From positions 62,001 to 126,000 of the forward strand of contig WYBC01000030.1 of the NCBI GenBank assembly GCA_011526085.1: a stretch of 64,000 nucleotides of DNA. The letters run 5' to 3'. The position numbers and the translations under genes are program-made. This document shows positions 52,996 through 63,870 of this stretch, piece by piece (within the stretch, counting starts at the first letter, position 1; the number at the start of each line of letters is the position of its first letter). Source of the DNA: Lysobacter sp. Its GTDB lineage: Bacteria > Pseudomonadota > Gammaproteobacteria > Xanthomonadales > Xanthomonadaceae. The notes beneath the pieces were generated by a model. The model worked only from the letters and a program-made list of their open reading frames with translations, had not been told where the DNA came from and did no database searches.

Positions 52996-54446
52996 GCGCC
53001 GTCCTCGCTCACGACGCGCCAGACATGGGCGCGGCGCCTTCCGTCCGCGACGGCACCGCCTTCGATTGGTTCCGCCCAGCCATGCGCCGCGAGCGTGTCG
53101 GCAGCCGTCCGGAAGGTGTCGGCGTCGCGGATCGGACCCGGGCCGTTACGCAGTACGTCCGCGGAGTACAAAAGCGTTTTCCCCTTTGCTCGGCACCACT
53201 CCAGCAACAGTTCGGCATTGCGCAGGTGCGTCGGAATGCGGGCCGTGCCGACGATGCGCGCCGCTTCGGCCAAGTGGTACTGCGCCAGACGAGCCGCCCG
53301 CTCGATCGTATCGATCGCGATCGTCTGCGGCTCGCCGTTCTCGACCAGCGTCAGCACGCCCGCGATCCGGAGCACTTGCGCGCCGGCCTTGCTCGCCCAG
53401 GCTTTCACCTCGGCATATTCGCTGGCCATGTCGCGTTCGATCGCGTCGGCGATTGCGATCCAGCACTGTTTCGCGTCGGGGCATATCGTCAAGGTGCGCG
53501 GGTCCAGTTCGTTGCGAGTATCAGCGCGCAGCGGTGGCGGCATCCGCAGCAGCGCGCGCATGCGCTCCCAATAGGCCACCATCGCGGGATCGATCGACAG
53601 GTCGGCTTCCACATAGCGCCGGCTGCCGATGGTGGACTGCGGCCACGACAGCAGACAGCGCGCAAGGAAACCTTGCCCCGTCAGCAAGTCGTCCGAGAGC
53701 ACACGTTCGGCAATGATCGGCTGCATCATGACGTGCAGCGCCAGCCGGCGGCCAAAGTACTTGGCCGCGCCATCGCCCGACCGCACCCGCGAGAACTCGC
53801 CGCTATCCCACAACCGCGAGAATCCGGCGGCGGACTTGGTGCGGTTGTCGCGATTCATCGCGTGACCGCCGAGGAAGTCGCCCGCGTCGTCGTTGAACAG
53901 CCCGAGGCTAGGCCGCCCGGTCTGGTAGAGCTTTTGCAGACCTTCCAGCGTCGGTTCGCTCAACAGCAGCAGGGGCGACAGCGGCGGTTCGGGCGCCGCG
54001 CCCGCGTTCGCCATCGCTTCGCGGATCGCAGTGGCGTCGGCCTTGCTTTCGGCCTTGCGCATCGCAGCCTTGTGGGCGCCCGCTGCGATCTCGAAAGCCG
54101 TCTGCGCCTGTCGGTATTCGTCGGCCGCATCGCGTTCATGGTCGCGATGCGCGCGCAGCGCCCATTGATCCGCCGCGCTCTTTCGCTCGCCCGACTCGGC
54201 GACGGTCACATGCCACAGACTCAGCGGTTCACGGCGGCCGTCGATCTCGACATCGGCCTGCGATTGCGCCGCGAGACTGGCCGCCGACAGCAGCGATTGA
54301 CCGCATAGCGCCGCCGGGCATTGCAGGACCGCGCGCAAGCGTTCAGCAGCGGCGCCCAGACATTCGCCGAGCGCGTCGAGGGGGTAGGCCGCGGGCGCCG
54401 CGGAAGGGCGGCGTAGCGGCTCCGGCGTCGTGCGCACGGCGTTCAT
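52992..54446 (-). CDS. DUF3987 protein (island replication/helicase-primase type)
   Basis: 484 residues. Segments LWHVTVAESGERKSAADQW (degenerate P-loop position), LLLSEPTLEGLQKLYQTG, GLFNDDAGDFLGGHAMNRDN and ISERVLSDDLLTGQGFLAR-like (here IIAERVLSDDLLTGQGFLAR in part) match DUF3987 proteins of integrative elements, distantly related to DnaB/RepA-type ATPases. C-terminal winged-helix-like end. Start ATG 54446 with GGAG; it overlaps a 58-codon upstream gene. Confidence 0.85.
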   Translation of the reverse strand: MNAVRTTPEPLRRPSAAPAAYPLDALGECLGAAAERLRAVLQCPAALCGQSLLSAASLAAQSQADVEIDGRREPLSLWHVTVAESGERKSAADQWALRAHRDHERDAADEYRQAQTAFEIAAGAHKAAMRKAESKADATAIREAMANAGAAPEPPLSPLLLLSEPTLEGLQKLYQTGRPSLGLFNDDAGDFLGGHAMNRDNRTKSAAGFSRLWDSGEFSRVRSGDGAAKYFGRRLALHVMMQPIIAERVLSDDLLTGQGFLARCLLSWPQSTIGSRRYVEADLSIDPAMVAYWERMRALLRMPPPLRADTRNELDPRTLTICPDAKQCWIAIADAIERDMASEYAEVKAWASKAGAQVLRIAGVLTLVENGEPQTIAIDTIERAARLAQYHLAEAARIVGTARIPTHLRNAELLLEWCRAKGKTLLYSADVLRNGPGPIRDADTFRTAADTLAAHGWAEPIEGGAVADGRRRAHVWRVVSEDGA

Positions 54447-54619
54447 GGTCTGTACTCCGCAAGGTCGTGAATGCGGTGGCGGCAGTTCACCGGCATGCGG
54501 CAGCCGTGCCGGCTCCAGCGTTCGGCTGTACTTTTGAGGACGTGGAGCAATTGAGGCGAAACGGCATCCACGGAACCCCGACGCAGGCATGCGTCGAGGT
54601 TCTCTCTTTTGCGGGTCAT
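54443..54619 (-). CDS. 58-residue coupled small protein
   Basis: ATG 54619 with a GGAG site, stop overlapping the DUF3987 start by 4 bases and only 4 bp after the previous stop, so it fills the gap between two coupled genes exactly. The product begins MTRKRENLDACLRRGSVDAV and is basic, with three cysteines. No family recognised. Existence is inferred from spacing and ribosome site. Confidence 0.55.
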   Translation of the reverse strand: MTRKRENLDACLRRGSVDAVSPQLLHVLKSTAERWSRHGCRMPVNCRHRIHDLAEYRP

Positions 54620-54623
54620 GGCG

Positions 54624-54836
54624 TTACTCCGTCAATAGGCGCTTGGCGGAATCGATCGCAACGATCGCACGATCCAAAGCGTCAGCCGCTTCGATATCCG
54701 CGGCGTCAGGGGCGTGGGTGGATTCGGCGATACGTTGGAGCTGTAGACGTGCAAGGTCCGCCGAGAATGCGGCGGATTCCAGCATGGCGCGCGCATCGCG
54801 TCGCAGCAGACGCGGGGGCGTGGTGGCGACGTTCAT
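54624..54836 (-). CDS. Small helical island protein (70 residues)
   Basis: Starts MNVATTPPRLLRRDARAMLE and is predicted helical (LARLQLQRIAES, AADALDRAIVAIDSAKRLL). Its ATG overlaps the alpA stop by 4 bases. Such short genes between alpA and the replication gene are usual in this type of element; function unknown. Confidence 0.65.
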   Translation of the reverse strand: MNVATTPPRLLRRDARAMLESAAFSADLARLQLQRIAESTHAPDAADIEAADALDRAIVAIDSAKRLLTE

Positions 54837-55060
54837 CGGCTCGCCCCTTGATCTCGCGCGGCGATTCGGTTCGCAATCCATGCGTCGATCTCTGCCGAGT
54901 TCCACGCGCTCGCTCTGGTCCCGAGTTTGATCGGGCGCGGGAAGTCCCCGAGTGCGATGCGGCGATAGATTTCGGAGCGTGACATTCCCGTGCGCGCTTT
55001 GACGGCGGGCAGGCGTTCGAGCGTGAGGCCGGTCGTGGGTTGTTGGGTGGGGGTCGTCAT
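54833..55060 (-). CDS. alpA: AlpA-family excisionase/regulator
   Basis: 75 residues. MerR-like HTH typical of AlpA: LPAVKARTGMSRSEIYRRIA, then GDFPRPIKLGTRASAW and NSAEIDAWIANRIAARD. AlpA proteins act as excisionase and/or activator of the integrase gene in P4-like elements. First gene of the AlpA-to-HGG operon. Confidence 0.9.
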   Translation of the reverse strand: MTTPTQQPTTGLTLERLPAVKARTGMSRSEIYRRIALGDFPRPIKLGTRASAWNSAEIDAWIANRIAARDQGASR

Positions 55061-55184
55061 GGGCTTTTCCTACGTTGCCCGGGAGCTTCCCGGACTTCGC
55101 GGACGAGCCTATTTTTCAGAGGAATGAGGTTCTAGGACAGAACCTCAGAAAGTTCGACACGTTCTGTCCAAGAGATTGATATTT

Positions 55185-55934
55185 CTAAGATTTCGTGGGC
55201 AGACGAGCAAGCAAGCTGATTGTCTCTTTCACGCGCGCAGCACGGCGGCTTTTGAATTTGCCTACGTATTTCTTGATTGCCCTGTCAGGGTCCTTATTCC
55301 AGCCTACCGCCGCGTAGCAAATACCCACAACCGTCCAAAAGCCGCATCCGGGTGACGTACTTGGCTGCAAGTCCTTCGGGTATTCCGGGCGCTGAGGTTG
55401 GTCTTGCATCTCGATAGCTGCGGCGGACTCTGATTCTTCGCAGCGTGTCCCTCTGCCATAGCTAGGGCCATCCGAGTGAGCCAGAAACCAGCCGTAGACC
55501 AATGCATTGTGTATTTTTTCGATCGGCGCAGGATCGGCCGAGCGTTGACGAATAGGCTGTCCGGCAGGAATTTGAGCGAGCCCGTATTGTGCAGCCTCTT
55601 GTAATGCCCGCAGGCGAGGAACGAGATGAATCATTGCCGTGTGACCTTTGTCACGCGGTCTTTGTTTCCAGTAAGAGGTTTCGATCAATGCACCGGCTTT
55701 GGCATGTTCCAGATCAATCGTGCAAGCAATTGAGGTCAGCTTTGTAAGCAGGGCGGCGGACAATGATTCAACATCTGCCAGCACATCGCGTGTCTCGCCG
55801 TTCTTGGGCTGCTTGACGAAAACTTGACGCACTGTCAGCAGAGCCTTTCGCAGCTCTGAAATTTGCTCATCGCATACGCCGCGCTTCTTCAGCTCGCGTA
55901 GCTGTCCTGGGGTAAAGTCAGGGCGTATTCCCAT
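55185..55934 (-). CDS. Unknown island cargo protein (249 residues)
   Basis: Lower G+C than the host genome. Starts MGIRPDFTPGQLRELKKRGV; helical throughout with no signal peptide or membrane helix. A C-terminal part GCGFWTVVGICYAAVGWNKDPDRAIKKYVGKFK is distinctive. It lies between alpA and the DUF3077-like gene, where such islands usually carry accessory genes. No nuclease, NTPase or toxin motif is visible; family not recognised. The flanking gaps (55061-55184, 55935-56048) show nothing. Confidence 0.75.
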   Translation of the reverse strand: MGIRPDFTPGQLRELKKRGVCDEQISELRKALLTVRQVFVKQPKNGETRDVLADVESLSAALLTKLTSIACTIDLEHAKAGALIETSYWKQRPRDKGHTAMIHLVPRLRALQEAAQYGLAQIPAGQPIRQRSADPAPIEKIHNALVYGWFLAHSDGPSYGRGTRCEESESAAAIEMQDQPQRPEYPKDLQPSTSPGCGFWTVVGICYAAVGWNKDPDRAIKKYVGKFKSRRAARVKETISLLARLPTKS

Positions 55935-56048
55935 CTTCGCGGCTCCGTTGGCTTGGGGGATTCCCGCACCGGCCGCAGCGGATGCATGCTGCGGTCGGGC
56001 GAGTTTCGAGCCTACAAGCGGCTGCGGGACGCCGGAAGACTTGACCCG

Positions 56049-56369
56049 TTACGTGTCTCTGCCAGACGCTGCGCGCAACGCGCGTGCCGTCTCCAGCGCA
56101 AATTCGCATAGATAGGCCGTGCTGCCATCGGTGCCGTTTTCGATCGATCCGCCCAACAGACGCCGAACGGCGTCTTCCAAGTCTGCCGCTTCCCGGCAGG
56201 CGGTGGCGCAATCGATCCCCTCGGCCACGGCCAACAGGTGCCGACCCTCTGCAGGGATCACGCGGAACGCGACAGGGGCCGTCTCGGCACGCGGGCGGGG
56301 GCGAGGCCCCGAAGCGGTACGGCGCGCGCTGTGGCGCTTGCTGGGGGCTGCTAGAGTGCGTTTAGCCAT
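56049..56369 (-). CDS. DUF3077-like small island protein
   Basis: 106 residues. A basic Arg/Ser/Pro-rich N-terminus precedes FRVIPAEGRHLLAVAEGIDCATACREAADLEDAVRRLL (quoted in part as FRVIPAEG and CATACREAADL), which resembles DUF3077 proteins seen with P4-type integrases. Function unknown. Located 68 bp downstream of the integrase gene on the same strand. Confidence 0.7.
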   Translation of the reverse strand: MAKRTLAAPSKRHSARRTASGPRPRPRAETAPVAFRVIPAEGRHLLAVAEGIDCATACREAADLEDAVRRLLGGSIENGTDGSTAYLCEFALETARALRAASGRDT

Positions 56370-56437
56370 GATCGTTCCTCGCTGAACGGTTGTGGTGAGG
56401 GCGGCCGGGGTGTGACAGCACCCCGGCCGTCCGCTGG

Positions 56438-57658
56438 TCACCGGCGTGCGCCGGATGCTTGTCGCAGGGGCACGACGTTGCCCCCTTCGCGTAACTGGTC
56501 CAGATAGTCCGCCCATGCCTGCATCATCTTGCGGCGTTCGGGCAGGTGGGCGGTGCGGTTGTAGGCGCGGCCGTTCGGGTCGCGGACGGCGTGCGCGAGT
56601 TGGTGTTCGATGTAGTCCGGCCGGAAGCCCAGCACTTCGTCCAGAATCGTGCGCGCCATCGCGCGGAAGCCGTGGCCGGTCATGGTGTCGCGATCGATGC
56701 CCATGTATCGCAGGGCGGCATTGATCGTGTTCTCGCTCATCGGACGTCGCGGGCTGCGAACGCCGGGAAAGACGTACTCGCCGCGCCCGGTGAGCGGATG
56801 CAGGTCGCGCAGGATCGCGACGGCTTGCGAGGACAGCGGGACGATATGCGGGGTGCCGGTCTTGGTGGCGGTGTAGCGCCATTCGGCGGCGTCGAGGTCG
56901 ATATCGGCCCAGCGCGCCGTCCGCAGTTCGCCCGGACGGGCGAACACCAGCGGCGCCAGATTCAGGGCGGCGACCGTCACCGGGCTGCCCCGATAGCTGC
57001 GGATCGTGCGCAGCAGTTCGCCCACCCGCGCGGGTTCCGTGACGCTGGCGAAGTGCCGGACGCGCGGCTGTTCGAGCGCGCCCACCAGATCGGCCGCCGG
57101 GTTGCGCTGGGCGCGGCCGGTGGCGATGGCATAGCGGAAGACTTGGCCGGCGAGCGCGCGGGCGCGGTGGGCGGTTTCGATCACGCCGCGCTGTTCGATC
57201 TTGCGCAGGGCAGACAGCAGGGCCGGTGCAGTCACGTCGGCCACTGGCAAGCTGCCGATGCTCGCAAGATCCTTTTCGACCAATCGACGCTCACGCTTCA
57301 CCGACCCCACGCTTAGCCCTTCCTTCGCCCGCTTCGCCAACCATTCGGCCGCAACCGCTGCGAATGTGGTCTCGGCATGCTCCAGCTTCGCCGCACGTTC
57401 GACGCGCGCGACGTGCGCGGGGTTTGCCCCGCCTTTCACCAGCATGCGCAATCGGTCGCGTTCGGCGCGCGCTTCGGCGAGGGACACGGCCGGGTATTCG
57501 CCCAAGCCGACCATGCTGGCCTTGCCTGCGTAGCGATAGCGATAGCGCCACACGCGCGCACCGTTGGTGCGCACTTCGATGCACAGACCATTGGTATCTG
57601 CGACACGGTAGAGCGTCGCTTTCGCCTTCAACGTGCGGAGCTTGGTATCGGTCAGCAT
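56438..57658 (-). CDS. int: P4-type tyrosine site-specific integrase
   Basis: 406 residues. N-terminal DUF4102-type arm-binding domain (LTDTKLRTLKAKATLYRVAD, GLCIEVRTNGARVWRYRYRY, YPAVSLAEARAERDRLR), core-binding domain, and catalytic domain with the first arginine in FARPGELRTARW, then H-x-x-R in MTGHGFRAMARTI and the tail region HLAHAVRDPNGRAYNRT-like. The catalytic tyrosine lies in RAYNRTAHLPERRKMMQAWADYL. Start ATG 57658 sits inside an arm-site repeat; the integrase abuts its tRNA target. Confidence 0.95.
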   Translation of the reverse strand: MLTDTKLRTLKAKATLYRVADTNGLCIEVRTNGARVWRYRYRYAGKASMVGLGEYPAVSLAEARAERDRLRMLVKGGANPAHVARVERAAKLEHAETTFAAVAAEWLAKRAKEGLSVGSVKRERRLVEKDLASIGSLPVADVTAPALLSALRKIEQRGVIETAHRARALAGQVFRYAIATGRAQRNPAADLVGALEQPRVRHFASVTEPARVGELLRTIRSYRGSPVTVAALNLAPLVFARPGELRTARWADIDLDAAEWRYTATKTGTPHIVPLSSQAVAILRDLHPLTGRGEYVFPGVRSPRRPMSENTINAALRYMGIDRDTMTGHGFRAMARTILDEVLGFRPDYIEHQLAHAVRDPNGRAYNRTAHLPERRKMMQAWADYLDQLREGGNVVPLRQASGARR

Positions 57659-57724
57659 GTGAGTAAGCCGGTTGTGAGTACGCACCGCAGGGTGGGGCGC
57701 CTGTACTCACAGCCTTACTCACTC
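57659..57724. repeat. Putative integrase arm sites, right end (inverted pair)
   Basis: GTGAGTAAGCCGGTTGTGAGTAC (57659-57681, its reverse complement is GTACTCACAA...TTACTCAC) faces GTACTCACAGCCTTACTCAC (57703-57722). Both resemble the left-end copy at 50807. The first overlaps the integrase leader, so integrase may repress its own gene. Confidence 0.6.
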
Positions 57725-57769
57725 TTTGCAGGGATGCAAGGGCACCCCCTAGGACTCCAAGAGACAGAA

Positions 57770-57790
57770 AAGCCCGCGTTATGCGGGCTT
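57770..57790 (-). terminator. Terminator downstream of tRNA-Ile
   Basis: Stem AAGCCCGC / GCGGGCTT (57770-57777, 57783-57790) with GTTAT loop; on the minus strand the tail is TTTTCTG. It lies 46 bp past the tRNA 3' end but inside the island, so the island supplies a new terminator to the tRNA. Confidence 0.65.
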
Positions 57791-57835
57791 CTTGTGTGTG
57801 TCCGGGACGGTTTGGGATGCACTGGTTCGACGATG

Positions 57836-57911
<76 letters not shown>

Positions 57912-58048
57912 GTGCGTTGGAGATGTTAGCAAAGCCCGGTGGAAGGCTGGGTTCCGATCTGCGTCTGGCCGGTGCGGGAACGTCCGGCAAGGAGTCGCGC
58001 CTTCCGGCGCTCCTGCAAAAAGCTTGGATATTGCGGGCGCACAAATGC

Positions 58049-58072
58049 GGAGCCCGCCTTGCGGCGGGCTCC
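58049..58072 (-). terminator. Probable rpoD terminator
   Basis: Perfect 10-bp stem GGAGCCCGCC / GGCGGGCTCC (58049-58058, 58063-58072) just past the rpoD stop. The minus-strand tail is GCATTTGTG, T-poor, so termination may be partial. Remaining 57912-58048 holds only a short GCGCC/GGCGC hairpin. Confidence 0.5.
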
Positions 58073-58124
58073 GTGGGATCGCGGTGGGATCGTTTCGATC
58101 GCCGCGACCGGTGGCGGCATGGCG

Positions 58125-59972
<1,848 letters not shown>

Positions 59973-60076
59973 GGGCACGCCACCGTGGGAAAAGTGAACC
60001 CGTAATTATAACAGCCCGGGGGTCGGGCTGGGCGCCGGAACGGGAGGCATCGGCGCGGGATCGGGTCGGAACCCGT

Positions 60077-60125
60077 TCGAAATCCCTTCGAACTCGCCTC
60101 GAACGTCCATCGAACCTGAATCGAA
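60077..60125. repeat. Five TCGAA boxes at exact 11-bp period upstream of rpoD
   Basis: TCGAA starts at 60077, 60088, 60099, 60110 and 60121; the intervening 6 bases differ each time. This places one box per helical turn on the same DNA face, 105-153 bp before the rpoD start. It looks like a regulator-binding array. The rest of the 269-bp rpoD-dtd gap holds nothing recognisable. Confidence 0.75.
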
Positions 60126-60241
60126 GTCCGGTCGGCAGCGGGTACGCGTCGGACAGGGGAGGTCGGCAGGACCCGATGTGGTGTGCGGCGGATGGCGATT
60201 CAAGCGCTGCCGGGGAATATGACCCCGTCGCGGACCCGGAT

Positions 60242-60682
60242 TCAGGCCCGGAGCAGGAAGGTGACCGGCCCGTCGTTGACCAGAGCGACCTGCATGTTCG
60301 CGCCGAAACGACCGGTTTCGACCGATGCCGTGTGTTTTTCGCGGCAGTAATCAACCATTTCGGCGAAGATGCGCTCCGCTTCCGCGGGTGGTGCGGCGGT
60401 GCTGAAGCTCGGGCGCAGGCCGGAACGGGTGTCGGCGGCGAGGGTGAACTGGCTGACCAGCAGCAGGCCGCCACCGGTGTCGGTCAGGGAGAGGTTCATC
60501 TTGCCGTCGGCATCGGAGAACACCCGGTAGCGCAGGAGGCGGTCGCCCAGCTTCGCGATCTGCGCCGGGCCGTCGCCGGGCTCCACGCCGACGAGGGCCA
60601 GCAGCCCCGGGCCGATGGCGCCCACGGTCTCGCCATCGACGATGACGCGGGCTTCGGTGACGCGCTGGATCAGGGCGAGCAT
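60242..60682 (-). CDS. dtd: D-aminoacyl-tRNA deacylase
   Basis: 146 residues, standard length. Removes D-amino acids from mischarged t[20 protein letters not shown] at the start, [21 protein letters not shown] (SQ-x-T catalytic motif), and the cis-proline cross-subunit motif in NDGPVTFLL. The ATG at 60682 matches the family start MLALIQRV. Confidence 0.96.
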   Translation of the reverse strand: MLALIQRVTEARVIVDGETVGAIGPGLLALVGVEPGDGPAQIAKLGDRLLRYRVFSDADGKMNLSLTDTGGGLLLVSQFTLAADTRSGLRPSFSTAAPPAEAERIFAEMVDYCREKHTASVETGRFGANMQVALVNDGPVTFLLRA

Positions 60683-60772
60683 GGCGGTTCGCGGGCGGTG
60701 TGGGCCCGCAATCGTAGACGTTGACCGGGTGTGCGGACACGAGTGGCGCGCCGCCTCCCGTAGACTTCGGCG

Positions 60773-61690
60773 ATGACTGACGCCTTCGCCCGCCTGTTGT
60801 ATCTCGTCGCCAGCGCCATCGGCCGCCTGCCGTGGCCCCTGCTGCGCGCGCTGGCCGACGCCATCGCCTGGCTGTGGCGGCGCAGCGGCGGGCGCGAGAG
60901 CCGGGTGGCCGGGCGCAATCTCGAACTGGCCTATCCGGACATGCCTGCGGCCGAACGCGAGGCCCTGCAGCGCGCGATCCTGCGCACCACCGCGCGGCAG
61001 ACCCTGGAGACGCTGCGGCTGTGGACCCGGCCGCATGCGGAAAACCTGCGGATGATCCGCGAGGCGCAGGGCGTGGAGCTGTTCGATGCGGCCATCGCCG
61101 CCGGCAAGGGCGTGATCGTGGCCGCGCCGCATTACGGCAACTGGGAGCTGTTGAACCAGTGGCTGGCGGCGCACACCGAGCTGGCGATCCTGTACCGGCC
61201 GCCGGATTCGGCCCTGGGCGAGGCCTTCCTGCGCCGGGTGCGCGCCGATGGGGCCGATCGGGTCGTCCAGATCCGCGCCGAGGCCGCGGGCATCCGCCAG
61301 TTGTTCAAGCGCCTCCGCGACGGCGGCGTGACCGGGATCCTGCCGGACCAGCAGCCGAAGAAGGGCGACGGCGAGTTCGCCGACTTCTTCGGCCGTCCGG
61401 CCTACACGATGACCCTGCTGCCGCGGCTCGCGGAGCGCAGCGGCGCCGCGGTGCTGTTCGCGTACTGCGAGCGCATCGGCGACCTCGCGTTCGCGCTGCG
61501 GATCGAGCCGGCGCCCGCGGAGATCGCTTCGGGCGATACGATGGTCGCGACCGCGGCGCTGAACGCGGCGGTGGAGCGTATCGCCCGCCGCGATCCGGCG
61601 CAGTACCAGTGGACCTACAAGCGCTACACCCTGCATCCGTCGATGAATCCGTACTTCAACCCGTACCGCGACCTGGAAGGCCGTGCATGA
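60773..61690 (+). CDS. Lipid A acyltransferase (LpxL/HtrB family)
   Basis: 305 residues. Inner-membrane late acyltransferase of lipid A synthesis. N-terminal hydrophobic anchor, the catalytic H-x4-E in [17 protein letters not shown]-like segment (here [13 protein letters not shown]), [15 protein letters not shown] and the [14 protein letters not shown] region. Which acyl chain (lauroyl or other) it adds cannot be told. Overlaps the following gene by 4 bases. Confidence 0.92.
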   Translation: MTDAFARLLYLVASAIGRLPWPLLRALADAIAWLWRRSGGRESRVAGRNLELAYPDMPAAEREALQRAILRTTARQTLETLRLWTRPHAENLRMIREAQGVELFDAAIAAGKGVIVAAPHYGNWELLNQWLAAHTELAILYRPPDSALGEAFLRRVRADGADRVVQIRAEAAGIRQLFKRLRDGGVTGILPDQQPKKGDGEFADFFGRPAYTMTLLPRLAERSGAAVLFAYCERIGDLAFALRIEPAPAEIASGDTMVATAALNAAVERIARRDPAQYQWTYKRYTLHPSMNPYFNPYRDLEGRA

Positions 61691-62301
61691 CCCAGCCGTT
61701 TCACGACAGTCCCCCCGCGCTTCCCGATGCCGTGCCCGCGGACATGCCGCCTGCGGGCGCGGGTGCCGAAGCCGCGCCGCAGCGCGATCCCGACGCCCGT
61801 GCCGATGCCGGCTGGGACGGGCCGCGCGGATGGCAGCCGTTGCCGAAACGCGCGTACCGGGTGTTCCTGTACGTGTCGCTGCTGGTCGCGGCGATGCCGG
61901 CGACGATGGCGACCATGATCCTCGACGATGTGCTGGCGCGGCGCGAATGGGGCTGGATGGCGATCGCGGCGATGTGGGTCGCGACCTTCGTCGTCGCGCT
62001 GTGGGTCGCGCACAAGCGCTACCGCTACACCTTCTGGATCCTCGACGAGGACGGCTTCGCGGTGCGTCGCGGCCGGCTGTGGCAATGGGAAACGCGCGTG
62101 CCCAGTTCGCGGGTGCAGCATCTCGACCTCAAGCGCGGGCCGCTGGAGCGCGCGCACAATCTGGCTTCGCTGGTGTTGCACACCGCGGGTACGCGGCTGA
62201 GCGCGGTGAGCATTTCCGGGCTGGACGACGCCGACGCCGAGCGCCTGCGCGACCACTTCAGCCGCCAGATCGACCGACAGGCCGACGATGACCACGCCTG
62301 A
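61687..62301 (+). CDS. PH-domain (YdbS-type) membrane protein
   Basis: 204 residues. An acidic, Pro/Ala-rich N-terminus, two membrane helices ([39 protein letters not shown]), then a bacterial PH domain ([53 protein letters not shown] in part). Precedes and overlaps its YdbT-type partner by 14 bp, the usual pair. Function unknown; linked in Bacillus to bacteriocin resistance. Confidence 0.88.
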   Translation: MTQPFHDSPPALPDAVPADMPPAGAGAEAAPQRDPDARADAGWDGPRGWQPLPKRAYRVFLYVSLLVAAMPATMATMILDDVLARREWGWMAIAAMWVATFVVALWVAHKRYRYTFWILDEDGFAVRRGRLWQWETRVPSSRVQHLDLKRGPLERAHNLASLVLHTAGTRLSAVSISGLDDADAERLRDHFSRQIDRQADDDHA

Positions 62302-63811
62302 GTCCGTCGACGACGCGCCGATCGAGCTGCCGTCCGAGGCGCAGCCCGAGCGCCGGCTGCATCCGATGTCGTGGCTGTTCGTGCTGATCCAGCAGCTGAA
62401 GCAGTTCATCGTGCCGATCCTCGCCCTGTTCCTGTTCGGGCGCGGCGACCGCAACGACCTGTGGTCGCTGGTCGCGATCTGCATCCTCGGCGCGATCTCG
62501 ATCTGGCAGTTCTACACCTACCGTTTCCGCATCGGCGAGGACAGCCTGCAGATCCGCAGCGGCCTGCTGCAGCGCAGCCTGCGCCAGATCCCGTTCGCGC
62601 GCATCCACAACGTCGGCCTGCACCAGACCCTGCTGCACCGGATTTTCGGCGTGGCCGAGGTGCGGCTGGAATCCGCCGGCGGCATCAAGCCGGAAGCGGA
62701 GATGCGCGTGCTGAAGCTCGACGATGCGCTGGCGCTGGAAGCGCTGGTGCGCCGCCGCCGCGGCACCTCCGCCGCGGTCGCGGCATCCGAAGCGGCGGCG
62801 GACACCGGCGAGGTGCTGCATACGCTGCCCACCGCGGAAGTCGTCCGCGTGGGCCTGATCTCCAACCGCGGCATGATCGTGGTCGGCGGTGCGTTCGCGG
62901 CGTTGTCGCAGATCAGTCCGGACCTGGTGGAGCGCGTGCTCGAACTCGTGGCCTTCGGCATGTTCGGCGTGGTCGACAGCTACGGTCGCGGCCATGAGGC
63001 GGCCGCGGTGCTGCTCATGCTGCTGGCGTTCATCGTGATGATCCGGCTGTTCTCGGTCCTGATCGCCGTCCTGCAGTACAGCGGCTTCCGGCTGGAGGAG
63101 CATGGTCGCCGGCTCACGCTCGAACGGGGCCTGCTCACCCGCATCCGCACCAGCACGCCGCGCCGTCGCATCCAGTCGTGGACGCTGCGCGAAGGCATGC
63201 TGCACCGCTGGTTCGGCCGGCGCACGCTGGAAGTGGGCACGGCGGTGCTCGACAACGGTTCGCACAGCCAGCCGCGCTCGCTGCGCGAGGTCGCGCCGGT
63301 CGCCACGCCCGAACGTTGCGATGCCCTGATCCGCCATCTCGCGCCGCAGCTGCAGTGGCCGCCGCAGGTCTGGCATCCGTTGCATCGCTTGGCGTTCTGG
63401 CGGCTGTTCGTGCCGCAGCTGCTGCTGGCCGCCGCACTCGGTGCGATCGCGCTGTTCGAGTTCGGTGCGCTCGGCCTGATCTTCGTCGCCCTGTGGGTGC
63501 CGTGGATCGCCTACATCGCCTGGCAGAACGCGCGCCATGCCGGTTACGCCGTCGACGGCCTCACGATCGCCGCCCGCGGCGGCTGGTGGACGCGCGAATG
63601 GCGGTTCGCCGAGATCGGCAAACTGCAGGCGATCCGTCTGGGCCAGTCGCCGCTCGATCGCAGGCTCGGCATGGCCCATCTGCTGCTCGACACCGCCGGC
63701 GGCAACGCCCTGGCGCAGCCGCTGCGCCTGCGTTTCCTGCCCGAGGCCGAGGCGCGCGCGCTGCATGAAGCCCTGGGCCGCGAGATCGCGCGCAGTGCGT
63801 TGCGGTGGTAG
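62288..63811 (+). CDS. PH-domain (YdbT-type) membrane protein
   Basis: 507 residues with several membrane helices and three PH-like modules. Each contains a G-x-L-x-R/RI segment: IRSGLLQRSLRQIPFARIHNV, LERGLLTRIRTSTPRRRIQSW and ARGGWWTREWRFAEIGKLQAI (quoted within limits). The proteins of this pair probably form a membrane complex. Stop codon 189 bp before the window end. Confidence 0.88.
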   Translation: MTTPESVDDAPIELPSEAQPERRLHPMSWLFVLIQQLKQFIVPILALFLFGRGDRNDLWSLVAICILGAISIWQFYTYRFRIGEDSLQIRSGLLQRSLRQIPFARIHNVGLHQTLLHRIFGVAEVRLESAGGIKPEAEMRVLKLDDALALEALVRRRRGTSAAVAASEAAADTGEVLHTLPTAEVVRVGLISNRGMIVVGGAFAALSQISPDLVERVLELVAFGMFGVVDSYGRGHEAAAVLLMLLAFIVMIRLFSVLIAVLQYSGFRLEEHGRRLTLERGLLTRIRTSTPRRRIQSWTLREGMLHRWFGRRTLEVGTAVLDNGSHSQPRSLREVAPVATPERCDALIRHLAPQLQWPPQVWHPLHRLAFWRLFVPQLLLAAALGAIALFEFGALGLIFVALWVPWIAYIAWQNARHAGYAVDGLTIAARGGWWTREWRFAEIGKLQAIRLGQSPLDRRLGMAHLLLDTAGGNALAQPLRLRFLPEAEARALHEALGREIARSALRW

Positions 63812-63870
63812 GTCGGGCCCTGGCCCGACATTGCGATATCGCCGGTCGCGCTGGGCCGCGATCGAAGCCT

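Noticed and set aside
56438-57658. Integron integrase for the attC cassettes at 12 kb
   Set aside because: This tyrosine recombinase has the DUF4102 arm-binding domain of P4-type integrases and lies 44 kb away at its own tRNA target; it lacks IntI context.
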